A stretch of DNA of 64,000 bases, taken from positions 1 through 64,000 of the forward strand of contig NZ_JQGJ02000007.1 in assembly GCF_000802155.2 (NCBI RefSeq), read 5' to 3'. The position numbers and the translations under genes are program-made. Positions within the stretch are counted from its first letter, which is position 1; each line of letters opens with the position of its first letter. Shown here piece by piece: positions 9,506 to 18,499 of the stretch. This DNA comes from Pseudomonas frederiksbergensis (GTDB lineage: Bacteria > Pseudomonadota > Gammaproteobacteria > Pseudomonadales > Pseudomonadaceae). The notes under the pieces were generated by a model. That model was not told where the DNA came from and did not search any database. It was given only the letters and a program-made list of their open reading frames with translations.

Positions 9506-10839
9506 GGCTTGCTCGCAAAGACTGCAACAGGGGCCGGAGCAAACAGCGCGGCAATCGCCCTCGGATTGGACGGGAAATAAAAATGCACATAGGAGGCCGT
9601 CATCCGCCCTTGTCGGAAAACCGCCTCCGCCCCTCGCCCACCATTGGGGCTATGGCCGCGGGCAATCGGCTCAAGGGAGGTGCTGGACAGGGAATGATGA
9701 TAGGTATGCCCGCGCAGGTTGCCTTCCGGCAAATCCACCGATTGCAATGCGAGCGCCGCCAGGCGCTTCTGCATTTGCGCATCACCGCTCAACAAACCGA
9801 GCAGTTCGGCGCGCGTGCCGTCGACGTCGGTCAGTGAATCGAGCAGGTACAGCATGCCGCCGCATTCGGCGAGCAGCGGTTTGCCATCTGCATGATGGGC
9901 ACGGATTGCTGCAAGCATGGGCGCGTTCTGCGCGAGTGCGACGTGGTGCAGTTCGGGGTAACCGCCGGGCAGATAAAGGCTGTCCGCGTCGGGCAATCGG
10001 GTGTCGTGGATCGGCGAAAAGAAACTCAACTGCGCGCCCATGGCCCGCAGCAGATCGAGGCTTGCGCCATAGGTGAAGGCGAACGCTTCGTCACGGGCCA
10101 CGGCGATGCGTACCCCGTCGAGCCACGGTTCAACAGCAGTCAATTGCGGAGCCGCGAATTCCACCGAAGGCGGCAAGGCCACTTCACAACTGCCCGCCAG
10201 CGCCTCGGCGGCGGCATCGAGACGGACATCCAGATCATTCAGCTCGCTGGCCTGCACCAGGCCCAGATGGCGGCTCGGCAGTTCGATGCCGGTTTCCCGC
10301 GAGAGCGCGCCGTACCAGCGCAAGCCCTCGGTCAGGCTGCCTTCGAGCAACTGCGCATGGCGCAAGGTGCCGACCCGGTTGGCCAAGACCCCGGCGAAGG
10401 GCAAGTCGGGTTGATACCGCGCCAAGCCCAGGGCCAAGGCGCCGAACGTCTGGGCCATGGCCGTGCCGTCGATGACCGCCAGCACCGGCACGCCGAAATG
10501 CCGGGCCAGGTCGGCGCTGGACGGCGTGCCGTCGAACAGGCCCATTACGCCTTCAATCAAAATCAGGTCTGCTTCTGCAGCGGCTTCCCACAACAGCCGG
10601 CGACTTTCCTGTTCGCCAACCATCCACATGTCCAGCTGATAGACCGGCGCGCCGCTGGCTCGCTCAAGGATCATCGGGTCGAGAAAGTCGGGACCACACT
10701 TGAACACGCGCACCTTGCGCCCCTGGTTGCGGTGCAACCGTGCGAGGGCCGCGGTGACGGTGGTCTTGCCCTGGCCCGAGGCCGGGGCGGCAATCAATAC
10801 CGCCGGACAGTGGCGGCTGGCAGTCGACGCATGGCTCAC
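9502..10839 (-). CDS. cobB: Cobyrinic / hydrogenobyrinic acid a,c-diamide synthase
   Basis: A 445-residue glutamine amidotransferase that amidates the a and c carboxylates of (hydrogeno)cobyrinic acid. The N-terminal ATPase domain starts with LIAAPASGQGKTTVTAAL (P-loop, about residues 15-32) and continues with KCGPDFLDPMILERASG. The C-terminal glutaminase domain has LYLPGGYPELH and LLAECGGMLYLLDSL with the nucleophilic Cys. It starts inside the cobO stop (ATGA). The aerobic-pathway context supports hydrogenobyrinate as substrate, which is inference. Confidence 0.93.
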   Translation of the reverse strand: MSHASTASRHCPAVLIAAPASGQGKTTVTAALARLHRNQGRKVRVFKCGPDFLDPMILERASGAPVYQLDMWMVGEQESRRLLWEAAAEADLILIEGVMGLFDGTPSSADLARHFGVPVLAVIDGTAMAQTFGALALGLARYQPDLPFAGVLANRVGTLRHAQLLEGSLTEGLRWYGALSRETGIELPSRHLGLVQASELNDLDVRLDAAAEALAGSCEVALPPSVEFAAPQLTAVEPWLDGVRIAVARDEAFAFTYGASLDLLRAMGAQLSFFSPIHDTRLPDADSLYLPGGYPELHHVALAQNAPMLAAIRAHHADGKPLLAECGGMLYLLDSLTDVDGTRAELLGLLSGDAQMQKRLAALALQSVDLPEGNLRGHTYHHSLSSTSLEPIARGHSPNGGRGAEAVFRQGRMTASYVHFYFPSNPRAIAALFAPAPVAVFASKP

Positions 10840-11447
10840 AGTTCGACGCCTTTCTGCGCCTTGATACCGGCCTGGAACGCGTGCTTGATCATGCCCATTT
10901 CGGTCACGGTATCGGCCAGCTCGATCATCTCGGGCTTGGCGCCGCGCCCGGTCACGACCACATGTTGCATGGGCGGACGGGCTTGCAGATCGCTCAAGAC
11001 TTGATCGAGGTCGAGATAGCCGTGCTTGAGGGCAATGTTCAGTTCGTCGAGCACCACCAGGCCGATCGACGGATCGCTGAGCAATTCACGCGACACGGCC
11101 CACGCGGCTTCGGCGGCGGCGATGTCGCGCTGGCGGTCCTGGGTTTCCCAGGTAAAGCCTTCCCCCATGACGTGAAAGCGCACCTGTTCCGGGAAGCGGC
11201 GGAAAAACAGCTCTTCACCGGTGCTGTTGCGACCCTTGATGAATTGCACCACGCCGCATTGCATGCCATGCCCCATCGCCCGGGCCAACATGCCGAATGC
11301 CGAACTGCTTTTGCCCTTGCCATTGCCGGTCAGCACCAGCAGCAGGCCACACTCGTTCGGTGAATTGGCGATACGCTCGTCAATCACGGCTTTCTTGCGC
11401 AGCATGCGCGCCAGGTGGCGTTCGTCGCGATCGGGCGTGTCGGTCAT
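10836..11447 (-). CDS. cobO: Cob(I)yrinic acid a,c-diamide adenosyltransferase
   Basis: A 203-residue CobA/CobO-type corrinoid adenosyltransferase that adds the 5'-deoxyadenosyl ligand to cobalt. The P-loop LVLTGNGKGKSSSAFGM (about residues 36-52) and the VVLDELNIALKHGYL block are diagnostic. I chose the ATG at 11447 because it follows GGAGAG and matches the family N-terminus; upstream codons belong to the riboswitch leader. This is the first gene of the operon controlled by the B12 riboswitch. Confidence 0.95.
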   Translation of the reverse strand: MTDTPDRDERHLARMLRKKAVIDERIANSPNECGLLLVLTGNGKGKSSSAFGMLARAMGHGMQCGVVQFIKGRNSTGEELFFRRFPEQVRFHVMGEGFTWETQDRQRDIAAAEAAWAVSRELLSDPSIGLVVLDELNIALKHGYLDLDQVLSDLQARPPMQHVVVTGRGAKPEMIELADTVTEMGMIKHAFQAGIKAQKGVEL

Positions 11448-11479
11448 GGGGGAGCTCTCCGTTGGGACTGGATAACGGC

Positions 11480-11520
11480 GGGCGGGCAGAAAAAAGACGG
11501 CAAGGTGCCTGGCATCGCCC
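11480..11520 (-). terminator. Possible riboswitch expression-platform terminator
   Basis: Reading leftward, just after the riboswitch core, GCATCACGGTGGGCGATGC can fold and is followed by GGCACCTTGCC and then six T residues at about 11489-11494. This fits a terminator that forms when B12 is bound. The exact pairing was not calculated. Confidence 0.45.
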
Positions 11521-11534
11521 ACCGTGATGCCGTT

Positions 11535-11735
11535 GGATGAATCAGGCCGGTCTCCGGGCTCATGAGCGGCGTAATGCCTGGCTGCGCGCCTTCCCATGTC
11601 ATTCGACACAGTGGCGGGGGCCTGTGTGGCCACAAGCGCAGCGTTGACTCATTTACCGTTGCGGGGGCAGCGCCGGGTTTGCATGTACGCACCGGCTTCC
11701 CTGTTTCACCCTATCGGCCGTTGCCATAGAGCACC
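11535..11735 (-). ncRNA. Cobalamin (B12) riboswitch
   Basis: On the leftward strand the leader contains the B12 box AGCCCGGAGACCGGCCTG (11543-11560), the core element GCTGCCCCCGCAACGG, a GCCACTG block, and the paired GGGAAGCCGGTG and GGGAAGG segments of the cobalamin riboswitch, in the expected order. It lies about 90 bases upstream of cobO. Binding of adenosylcobalamin is expected to lower expression of the cob operon. Confidence 0.95.
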
Positions 11736-11858
11736 TGAAACAAGCCGCGAAGGTTAGAGGGTTGGGGGTGGAGCGTCAATTAAAGCCGCGATGGGCACCA
11801 CGACGGATATTGGCCGGGATCAATAAACTGACGTCAATCTTGTGTGAAGCTGGCGCAA

Positions 11859-11892
11859 GTGATATCAAATAGACATTACGACCCGATATCAC
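11859..11892. promoter_or_regulatory. Inverted repeat upstream of the unknown gene
   Basis: GTGATATC (11859-11866) and GATATCAC (11885-11892) form a perfect 8-bp inverted repeat with an 18-bp spacer. It lies 22 bp before the start codon of the rightward gene and between it and the cob riboswitch. Could be an operator; no known factor is assigned. Confidence 0.45.
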
Positions 11893-11913
11893 AAGAACAA
11901 GAGGGCAATTCAC

Positions 11914-12498
11914 ATGCAAGGCATGATCATCAGCAATCCGAAGCTGGAATTCCTGCGCCCAGTGCTGGAACGCTGGTTTGATTGTATCGACCGATACAAC
12001 GCCGTGCGCGGCGATAACGACACGCCCTATTGGCACAATGAAAAAGCCAATCTCGGATTGCTGGCGGCCGCCGCCTGGATGGCGGAGATGGTCACGCTCC
12101 AGGGCGCAGCGACCCGCAAACAGAATGAAGAAGGCGAACGCAACGTCAGCGCCGACCTGTTGATCGCCAGCAGCGATGAGCGCGCCTTCATCCAGGCCAC
12201 GCAACGCTGGCCGAAGGTCAACAACCTGAACCTGACCCAACCTTTGCTGGAAGCCACCAGCGACGCCAAGCGCATCAGCTACGCCAGCGACCTGAAATTG
12301 GGCTGCCTGTTCGTCGCCCCGCAAAAAGCCCAGCAAAGCGCCACGCCAGAAGAGTTGCAGGACATGATCGACGACCTGCAGAAGGAAAACACCTGCGCCG
12401 TGGCCTGGTATTTCCCATATGCCTACCGCAAGTTGCGCAACGAGGCCGGCCACTATCACCCGGGGATCGCCGTGCTGTTCAAGCAGGCTCATGGCTGA
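11914..12498 (+). CDS. Conserved-looking protein of unknown function
   Basis: A 194-residue soluble-looking protein without signal peptide or membrane segment. A ribosome-binding site (AGAGGG) lies 10 bases before the ATG. The sequence is mixed and well structured: an aromatic-rich N-terminal part (LERWFDCIDRYNAVRG), an alanine-rich helix (LGLLAAAAWMAEM) and a C-terminal KLRNEAGHYHPGIAVLF. I recognise no family or catalytic motif. It is transcribed away from the cobalamin operon, with an inverted repeat in its leader. Codon use looks like its neighbours, so it does not look recently acquired. Confidence 0.75.
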   Translation: MQGMIISNPKLEFLRPVLERWFDCIDRYNAVRGDNDTPYWHNEKANLGLLAAAAWMAEMVTLQGAATRKQNEEGERNVSADLLIASSDERAFIQATQRWPKVNNLNLTQPLLEATSDAKRISYASDLKLGCLFVAPQKAQQSATPEELQDMIDDLQKENTCAVAWYFPYAYRKLRNEAGHYHPGIAVLFKQAHG

Positions 12499-12566
12499 TT
12501 CTGCCTACAAGGATCGCTTGATTGGCTGGCAGCCCCGCTATTGAACCATCCCACGTCTACGCTTCT

Positions 12567-12592
12567 CTATGAGTAACCACATGCACTCATAG
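12567..12592. promoter_or_regulatory. 8-bp inverted repeat before the dehydrogenase gene
   Basis: CTATGAGT and ACTCATAG are perfect inverted copies around a 10-bp loop. The right arm abuts the AGGGAAG ribosome-binding site, so the element could be an operator or an RNA hairpin affecting initiation. Confidence 0.4.
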
Positions 12593-12602
12593 GGAAGCCC
12601 GC

Positions 12603-13913
12603 ATGCTCAAGCCAAATCACCTGTTGATCGCCGCCCTTGCCACAGGGCTTGTCGCTTGCGGCGAGTCGTCGACCTTGCAGGTTTCCGACGGCATCGGCCC
12701 GTCACCGAAACTGCCCGAGCCGAACAAGACCCTGATGCCTACGGTGAATATCGCCGAAGCCGTCGGCTGGCCGGATGGCGCCAAGCCAACGCCGGCGCCA
12801 GGCCTGCAGGTGATGGCCTTTGCCGAAGGCCTGGATCATCCACGCTGGCTCTACGTGCTCCCCAACGGCGATGTGCTGGTGGCCGAGACCAACGCCCCGC
12901 CCAAGCCCGACGATACCCAGGGCATCCGTGGCTGGGTGATGAAAAAAGTCATGGACCGTGCCGGCGCTGGCGTCCCCAGCCCAAATCGCATCACCCTGCT
13001 GCGGGACGCCAATCACGACGGCGTCGCCGAGACCCGGACGATTTTCCTGGAAAACCTCAATTCACCGTTCGGCATGACGCTGGTGGGCACTGACCTGTAT
13101 GTGGCCGACACGGACCGGTTGATCCGTTTCCCTTATAAAGAAGGCGAGACGCAGATCAAGGCACAACCCACCAAGGTCGTCGATTTACCCGGCGGCACGC
13201 TCAACCACCACTGGACCAAGAACGTGATCGCCAGCCGAGACGGCAGCAAGCTGTACGTCACCACCGGCTCGAACAGCAACGTCGCGGAAAATGGCATGGA
13301 AGCGGAAGAAGGTCGTGCGGCCATCTGGGAGGTGGATCGGGCTACCGGCAGTCACCGCATCTTCGCCTCAGGCCTGCGCAACCCCAACGGCTTGGCATGG
13401 GAGCCTCGCAGCGGCGCATTGTGGACGGCGGTCAACGAACGGGACGAGATTGGCAGCGACCTGGTGCCGGACTACATCACCTCAGTGAAGGACGGCGGCT
13501 TTTATGGCTGGCCCTACAGTTATTACGGGCAGAACGTCGACGTCCGGGTCGAGCCACAGAATCCCGAGCTGGTGGCCAAGGCCATCGCGCCCGACTATGC
13601 CGTCGGCCCTCACACTGCGTCCCTGGGACTGACTTTCGCCGAAGGCAGCACGTTGCCCGCGCCGTTCATGGAGGGCGCCTTCGTCGGGCAACACGGCTCC
13701 TGGAATCGCAAGCCCCACAGCGGCTACAAAGTGATCTTCGTCCCGTTCAAGGCGGGCAAGCCGGAGGGGCAGCCTGTGGATGTGCTGACGGGTTTTCTCA
13801 ACGCAGACGAAAAGGCCCAGGGCCGGCCGGTGGGCGTGGTCATCGATAAACAGGGTGGGTTGCTGGTGGCCGATGACGTGGGAAACAAGATCTGGCGGGT
13901 GTCAGCCAAATGA
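12603..13913 (+). CDS. PQQ-dependent sugar dehydrogenase (sorbosone dehydrogenase-like lipoprotein)
   Basis: A 436-residue beta-propeller protein of the glucose/sorbosone dehydrogenase family. It begins with a lipoprotein signal peptide (ALATGLVAC, lipobox Cys near residue 19), so it is probably anchored in the periplasm. Propeller features include [34 protein letters not shown] and [16 protein letters not shown], positions where family members place PQQ and Ca2+ ligands. It is expected to oxidise aldose-type sugars or related compounds at the expense of a quinone cofactor. The ribosome-binding site AGGGAAG precedes the ATG. Actual substrate unknown. Confidence 0.82.
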   Translation: MLKPNHLLIAALATGLVACGESSTLQVSDGIGPSPKLPEPNKTLMPTVNIAEAVGWPDGAKPTPAPGLQVMAFAEGLDHPRWLYVLPNGDVLVAETNAPPKPDDTQGIRGWVMKKVMDRAGAGVPSPNRITLLRDANHDGVAETRTIFLENLNSPFGMTLVGTDLYVADTDRLIRFPYKEGETQIKAQPTKVVDLPGGTLNHHWTKNVIASRDGSKLYVTTGSNSNVAENGMEAEEGRAAIWEVDRATGSHRIFASGLRNPNGLAWEPRSGALWTAVNERDEIGSDLVPDYITSVKDGGFYGWPYSYYGQNVDVRVEPQNPELVAKAIAPDYAVGPHTASLGLTFAEGSTLPAPFMEGAFVGQHGSWNRKPHSGYKVIFVPFKAGKPEGQPVDVLTGFLNADEKAQGRPVGVVIDKQGGLLVADDVGNKIWRVSAK

Positions 13914-13925
13914 CCATCAGCAAAC

Positions 13926-14459
13926 CTATGGATTGCGCGCCAGGTGCTCCGGCTGCAATACACGCTTGGCTCCCAAGTACGCTTTCTGCCAATAGGCCTT
14001 GGATAAGCTGTCGAGCTTGACCGTCCCGCCCGTGGCAGGCGCATGGACGAAACGTCCCTCGCCCACGTAAATCCCGGCATGGCTGACCTGGGAACCGCCG
14101 TTGGTGGCGAAGAACACCAGGTCGCCCGTCTGCAATGCGTCTTTGCCGACCTGCGGCGCGCGCATGCTGATCATCTCGCGAGTGGAACGCGGCAAGGAGA
14201 TCCCGGCGGCGTCACGGTACACATAACCGATCAAGCCACTGCAATCGAAGCCTGAATCCGGCGTATTGCCGCCCCAACGATAGGGCGTCCCCACCAGGCC
14301 CAGCGCGCGGAAAAGCACGTCTTCAGCAGCGGGGGAAAAAGTCTGGGAGGGTGCGAATACCACCGGAGCGCGCACTGGCGCGGGCGGTGGAGTGCGACTG
14401 GCACAGGCGCTGAGCAGCGCGGCAAGAACAATCAGAGCGAGGCGGGCCGACGTCGACAT
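13926..14459 (-). CDS. NlpC/P60 family lipoprotein (peptidoglycan endopeptidase), copy A
   Basis: A 177-residue lipoprotein: signal peptide with lipobox LLSAC, then a proline-rich linker (SRTPPPAPVRAP) and an NlpC/P60 domain. The catalytic Cys lies in SGFDCSGLIGYV, the His in VSHAGIYVG, and the third polar residue in RFVHAPATGG. The predicted activity is cleavage of stem-peptide D-Glu-mDAP type bonds in the cell wall. I took the ATG at 14459, where the signal peptide starts; longer forms add charged residues before it. A paralogue is encoded just upstream on the same strand. Confidence 0.88.
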   Translation of the reverse strand: MSTSARLALIVLAALLSACASRTPPPAPVRAPVVFAPSQTFSPAAEDVLFRALGLVGTPYRWGGNTPDSGFDCSGLIGYVYRDAAGISLPRSTREMISMRAPQVGKDALQTGDLVFFATNGGSQVSHAGIYVGEGRFVHAPATGGTVKLDSLSKAYWQKAYLGAKRVLQPEHLARNP

Positions 14460-14578
14460 ATGCAGAACAATCCTGATCTGGATGCGGCTTTTCTGCCGTG
14501 GAGATGAAAACAAATCCGCCCGCGCAGTACGCAGGCGGATTGCCATCAATCAATGATCAAGGATTCTAGCGGCTATGG

Positions 14579-14609
14579 GGCAAACTTCAAGTAAGACTTT
14601 AAGTTTGCC
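14579..14609. repeat. Inverted repeat between the two NlpC/P60 genes
   Basis: GGCAAACTT and AAGTTTGCC pair as a 9-bp stem around a 13-base loop, just past the stop of the upstream paralogue. There is no clear T-run, so it is either a weak terminator or an mRNA-stabilising hairpin. Confidence 0.5.
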
Positions 14610-14624
14610 TTACAAGTTGTGTGC

Positions 14625-15251
14625 TTACTTGCGAGCCGTGACCACGGTTGGAGCCATGGCGAGGGCGCGCTTGGCTTCGATGAAGGTCTTGCTCCAGTAG
14701 CTGTCGCCGAGGCTGTCGATCCGCACGCCACCGCTGCGGCGGCTGCTGGAATGGATGAACTGGTTGTCGCCCAGGTAGATACCGGCGTGGCTGACGCGAC
14801 CGCGACGACCATTGGTGCTGAAGAACAGCAGGTCACCGGGTTCTAGCTGGTTGCGAGCGACCAGCGGAGCCTTCACGTTGATCATTTCGCGAGTGGAACG
14901 TGGCAGGTTCATACCCGCCTCTTCGCGAAACAGGTAGCCGATGAACCCGCTGCAATCGAAGCCGGCTTCAGAGGTACCGCCAAAACGATAACGAGTGCCG
15001 ATCAGGGACATGCCTCGTTCCAGGATGCTGTCTGCCAGCACCGGAAGCTGATAAGGCTTGCTGCCGGCAAAGTCTGCCAGCTCTTTATCGGAGGCCACTT
15101 CTTCCTGGAACGCTACGGAGGAAGACTGGGCGGTTACAGTGTTCTTGACCTGTGGTTGTTGTGCTTGCTGGGACACCGGGGAGTGGGCAGCGCAACCGAA
15201 CAACAGGGTAACGAGTGCGAGAGGCACGAGGGGTGCGAAGCGATTTAGCAT
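14625..15251 (-). CDS. NlpC/P60 family lipoprotein (peptidoglycan endopeptidase), copy B
   Basis: A 208-residue lipoprotein with lipobox LLFGC near residue 20 and a C-terminal NlpC/P60 domain: Cys in AGFDCSGFIGYLF, His in VSHAGIYLG, and NQFIHSSSRRSGG. The core is strongly similar to copy A (LPRSTREMI is shared), but the linker is longer and Gln/Ser-rich, so the two look like a tandem duplication with diverged linkers. The start could instead be the GTG six bases upstream (15257); neither has a strong ribosome-binding site. Expected role: peptidoglycan remodelling in the periplasm. Confidence 0.88.
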   Translation of the reverse strand: MLNRFAPLVPLALVTLLFGCAAHSPVSQQAQQPQVKNTVTAQSSSVAFQEEVASDKELADFAGSKPYQLPVLADSILERGMSLIGTRYRFGGTSEAGFDCSGFIGYLFREEAGMNLPRSTREMINVKAPLVARNQLEPGDLLFFSTNGRRGRVSHAGIYLGDNQFIHSSSRRSGGVRIDSLGDSYWSKTFIEAKRALAMAPTVVTARK

Positions 15252-15463
15252 GGGCACGACCGTGGCTGAAGTAGTAAAGATGGCGAGACTATGCCTTCTA
15301 TCAACCTCATTTGCAAATTCAATCGGTGCAAATGTGACTTCTCGGTTTTACGTTTACATCTAAGCGCTTAAGCCCATTTTGAACGTCATGTGGCCTGCCA
15401 CCCAGCAGGACCGCAGGTTTCGCCGCGTCCGGAACAGGCTATCGGCCACTACGGGTGACGGTT

Positions 15464-16168
15464 CTACCAACCCAGGGTTTCTTTCAAAAAAGGAATAGTC
15501 AGCTTGCGCTGCGCCTGGAGCGAGGCCTGGTCGAGGCGTTCGAGCAGCTCGAACAATGCGCTCATGCTGCGAGTGCCTCGGGTGAGGATGAAATGCCCGA
15601 CCTCGTCGGTCAGGTGCAGGCCACGCCGGGAAGCGCGCAGTTGCAGCGCGCGCAGTTTGTCTTCATCGGAAAGCGGGCGCATCTGGAAAATCAGCGCCAG
15701 GGTCAGGCGGGATTTCAAGTCCGCCAGTTTCACCGGCAACTCCCGTGGCGAGGTCGACGCGGCGATCAGCAAGCGTCGGCCGCTGTCGCGCAACCGATTG
15801 AATAGATGAAACAGCGCCTCTTCCCAGTCAGCCTTGCCGGCCACGGCCTGGAGGTCGTCCAGGCAGACCAGTTCGTACTGCTCAAGGTTGTCGAGGATTT
15901 CTACGCCGCGATCCAGCAGTTCCGCCAGCGGCAGGTACACCGCAGGTTCGCCCAGTTGTTCGAACCGCAGGCACGCGGCCTGCAGAAGATGCGTACGCCC
16001 TACTCCGTCCTTGCCCCACAGATAGATCAGGCTTTCGGTCCAGCCGGCGTCGGCTTCGCAAAGCCGCTCGACATAGCCGAGTGCAGCGGCATTGGCGCCT
16101 GGGTAGTAGTTGATAAAGGTGGCGTCATCACGCAGACGCACACCAAGGGGCAGCTGAATCGGTTTCAT
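15464..16168 (-). CDS. hda: DnaA regulatory inactivator Hda
   Basis: A 234-residue AAA+ protein similar to the DnaA ATPase domain. It starts with a clamp-binding-type motif (QLPLGVRL, residues 4-11), then FINYYPGANAAALGYV, a P-loop-like LWGKDGVGRTHLLQA (the Gly-Lys-Thr is altered to Gly-Arg-Thr) and the Walker B LVCLDDLQAVAG. With the loaded sliding clamp it promotes hydrolysis of DnaA-bound ATP and so prevents over-initiation. Its next upstream neighbour is a permease gene, a common pseudomonad order. Confidence 0.93.
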   Translation of the reverse strand: MKPIQLPLGVRLRDDATFINYYPGANAAALGYVERLCEADAGWTESLIYLWGKDGVGRTHLLQAACLRFEQLGEPAVYLPLAELLDRGVEILDNLEQYELVCLDDLQAVAGKADWEEALFHLFNRLRDSGRRLLIAASTSPRELPVKLADLKSRLTLALIFQMRPLSDEDKLRALQLRASRRGLHLTDEVGHFILTRGTRSMSALFELLERLDQASLQAQRKLTIPFLKETLGW

Positions 16169-16337
16169 GCTGACTGAACGGTTCCAAAGGAACCATTAGT
16201 GGCCTCTGTGTAAAGTTCGCAAAGTTTATACCCGTGACGCGGACCGCACAATGCGCCGGACCACGAGCAAAATCAAAGGTTTGCAGCGGCAAGGGCGCGG
16301 AGCGCCAGTTTCCCTGACACCCCGTGCGCCCTGCACA

Positions 16338-17411
16338 CTACAGGTCGGGGTCTTCAATGCCGCTGTAGATGTCCGAATCCTTGTACAAATCGTGCATATG
16401 GCGCACCAGCACCATGATGACTGCCGCAACCGGCAACGCCAGCAGTACCCCGGTGAAGCCGAACAACTCTCCGCCCGCCAGGATCGCAAAGATCACCGCC
16501 ACCGGATGAAGGCCAATGCGGTCGCCCACCAGCAGCGGCGTCAGCACCATGCCCTCCAGGGCCTGCCCGACCATGAATACTGCCACGATGCCAATCATCG
16601 GGTAGAGATCGCCGCCGAACTGGAACAACCCGGCGATCAATGCCGCGCCAATGCCAATCACAAACCCCATGTACGGGACGATGGCCGCCAGGCCGGCGAT
16701 CAGGCCGATCAACAGCCCCAGCTCCAGCCCCACCAACATCAGCCCCGCCGCATAAATAAAGCCCAGCGCGACCATGACCAGCAATTGCCCGCGCACGAAC
16801 GCCCCCAGCACTTCATGGCATTCACCGGTCAGCGTCATGATGCGTTCTTCGCGGTGACGCGGCAGCAGGCTGCGGATCTTGGCCATCATCAGGTCCCAGT
16901 CCCGCAGCAGATAGAAGGCCACCACGGGAATCAGTACCAGGTTTGCCAGCCAGCCGATCAACGCCAGGCTCGACGCCGTGGCCTGGGTCAGCACCACCCC
17001 GACGATGTCGGTGGTCTGGCCCATGTGCTCGCTGATGGCCGCCTTGACCTTGTCGAACTTCCAGAAGCCGTCCGCCAACCCCAGTTTCGATTGCACCCAC
17101 GGCACCGCGCTGTGTTGCAGCCAATCGAGCATCTGCGGCGCCAGCTCATACAGGCGCAGCAGTTGCTTGGCGAGCATGGGGATCAGTACCAGCAACAGGG
17201 CGCTGACGATCAAGGTAAACAGCGCGAACACCGCCACCACGCCCCACGTCCTGGACAAGCCGAGCTTTTCCAGGCGATCCACCACCGGATCGAACAGATA
17301 GGCCAACAGCAGCGCAACCAGGAATGGCGTGAGGATCGGGTGCAGCAAATAGATAAACGCAACCAGCAGGGCGACCCCACCCAACCAGAACCAACGCCGC
17401 GTATCGCCCAT
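16338..17411 (-). CDS. AI-2E family transporter (PerM-like permease)
   Basis: A 357-residue membrane protein with about eight predicted helices, of the AI-2E exporter/UPF0118 family. Visible features include an N-terminal helix pair, a soluble middle portion (about 60-150) and the C-terminal helices with PVVAFYLLRDWDLM and the LALPVAAVIMVLVRHM end. Members have been linked to autoinducer-2 export or to ion transport; no LuxS is present in the window, so the ligand is uncertain. The gene is 32 bp downstream of the DUF2066 gene and probably co-transcribed with it. Confidence 0.85.
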   Translation of the reverse strand: MGDTRRWFWLGGVALLVAFIYLLHPILTPFLVALLLAYLFDPVVDRLEKLGLSRTWGVVAVFALFTLIVSALLLVLIPMLAKQLLRLYELAPQMLDWLQHSAVPWVQSKLGLADGFWKFDKVKAAISEHMGQTTDIVGVVLTQATASSLALIGWLANLVLIPVVAFYLLRDWDLMMAKIRSLLPRHREERIMTLTGECHEVLGAFVRGQLLVMVALGFIYAAGLMLVGLELGLLIGLIAGLAAIVPYMGFVIGIGAALIAGLFQFGGDLYPMIGIVAVFMVGQALEGMVLTPLLVGDRIGLHPVAVIFAILAGGELFGFTGVLLALPVAAVIMVLVRHMHDLYKDSDIYSGIEDPDL

Positions 17412-17443
17412 GAACCACTCCTGACTCTATAAAGGAAGAAATC

Positions 17444-18499
17444 CTACCAGCGAAACCGCAGGTTCGGCGCTGGCGCGGGCGTCGGTTGCGGCGAAATTGC
17501 CCCATCGGCTGCTGGCTGGGCCACAGGTGGCGGCACGACAACTTCACCGACGGGCATTTCCTGCAGCTTGGTCAAGGCCAATTGCGCCTTCAACTGTTCC
17601 GCGCTGCCATTGACCTTGTAGACGATCACGTCGCCTTCGACCCGTTGCAACTGCCCTCCAAACGGTTCAAGCAGGCGCCCCAGCGCCGCATAACGTTCCA
17701 GATTCATGCCCTGCACTTCGAGCAACTGTTCGGTCGCCACGCCCGGCTTGGCGACGAAGCGCGGCGCCAGGCGCTGGCTCACCGCCAACATCACGGCATC
17801 GGCCAGTGCCGCAGGGTCGCCACCCTGGGCATTGCCCTGCTCGCGCTGGTCACCCAGCCACAGGCGCCAGGTCGCTTGCCACTGGCCGCCCTCTTCCTTG
17901 GCGTGGACCGCCAACAACGCGTCGGAACCATAACGCTCCGACACCTCGCGCAACGGCGCCGGGTCATTGCCTTCCAGGTTCGGCGCGGTGGCGACAATCT
18001 GCTCGCTCAAGTCCGCCAGCGGCAGGTGCAGCGGCAATCCCCGGTGCTGGGCGGCGCGGCGCAGCGGCGTGGCACTGGCCTGGCCATCCCCCACCAGGCT
18101 GGAACCCTCCGCCGAGTCGTTCAGCCACCACCCCAGGATCGAGGGCCGATTGGCCCCCCACAGCGACAACCCCGCCGAACGCAACGCGCGGTCGGTGCTG
18201 GCGGGATCGAAATCCACCTGCAGGCTTTCCGGCGGACCGGCCTCGTAGCCATATTGAAGAATGATTTGTTGCGGGTCCTTGCGGATCGCCGCCAGGCCAG
18301 GGCTCTGCGCGGCCTTGGCGTCGCCGGTCAGGCGCAGCACCAAGGTATCCAGCGCTCGCAACGTTGCCTGGTTACGCTCATCCGGCGCCTGGCTGCTGAC
18401 CGGTTCACGTACCTGATAAAGGTTGTTGAGGGTTTCGGCATGGCTCGCCAGGCTGATCAGCGACAGGCAGCCAACAGACAAGAGTTTGAACAGACGCAT
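17444..18499 (-). CDS. DUF2066 domain-containing exported protein
   Basis: A 351-residue protein with a cleavable signal peptide (MRLFKLLSVGCLSLISLASHA) and a proline-rich C-terminal tail (QPTPAPAPNLRFRW). The body matches the DUF2066 family that accompanies the permease and purM in pseudomonads; no enzymatic motif is visible. I chose the ATG at 18499 because the signal peptide begins there. It is divergent from purM across a 367-bp gap. Periplasmic location is inferred from the signal peptide. Confidence 0.8.
   Translation of the reverse strand: MRLFKLLSVGCLSLISLASHAETLNNLYQVREPVSSQAPDERNQATLRALDTLVLRLTGDAKAAQSPGLAAIRKDPQQIILQYGYEAGPPESLQVDFDPASTDRALRSAGLSLWGANRPSILGWWLNDSAEGSSLVGDGQASATPLRRAAQHRGLPLHLPLADLSEQIVATAPNLEGNDPAPLREVSERYGSDALLAVHAKEEGGQWQATWRLWLGDQREQGNAQGGDPAALADAVMLAVSQRLAPRFVAKPGVATEQLLEVQGMNLERYAALGRLLEPFGGQLQRVEGDVIVYKVNGSAEQLKAQLALTKLQEMPVGEVVVPPPVAQPAADGAISPQPTPAPAPNLRFRW

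Noticed and set aside
11776..12492. 238-residue leftward frame opposite the unknown gene
   Set aside because: It is antisense to the 11914-12498 gene, which has a good ribosome-binding site and natural protein composition; the leftward frame has neither.
14579..14609. Inverted repeat as a rho-independent terminator
   Set aside because: There is no T-run after the stem in either direction, so it is listed only as an inverted repeat.
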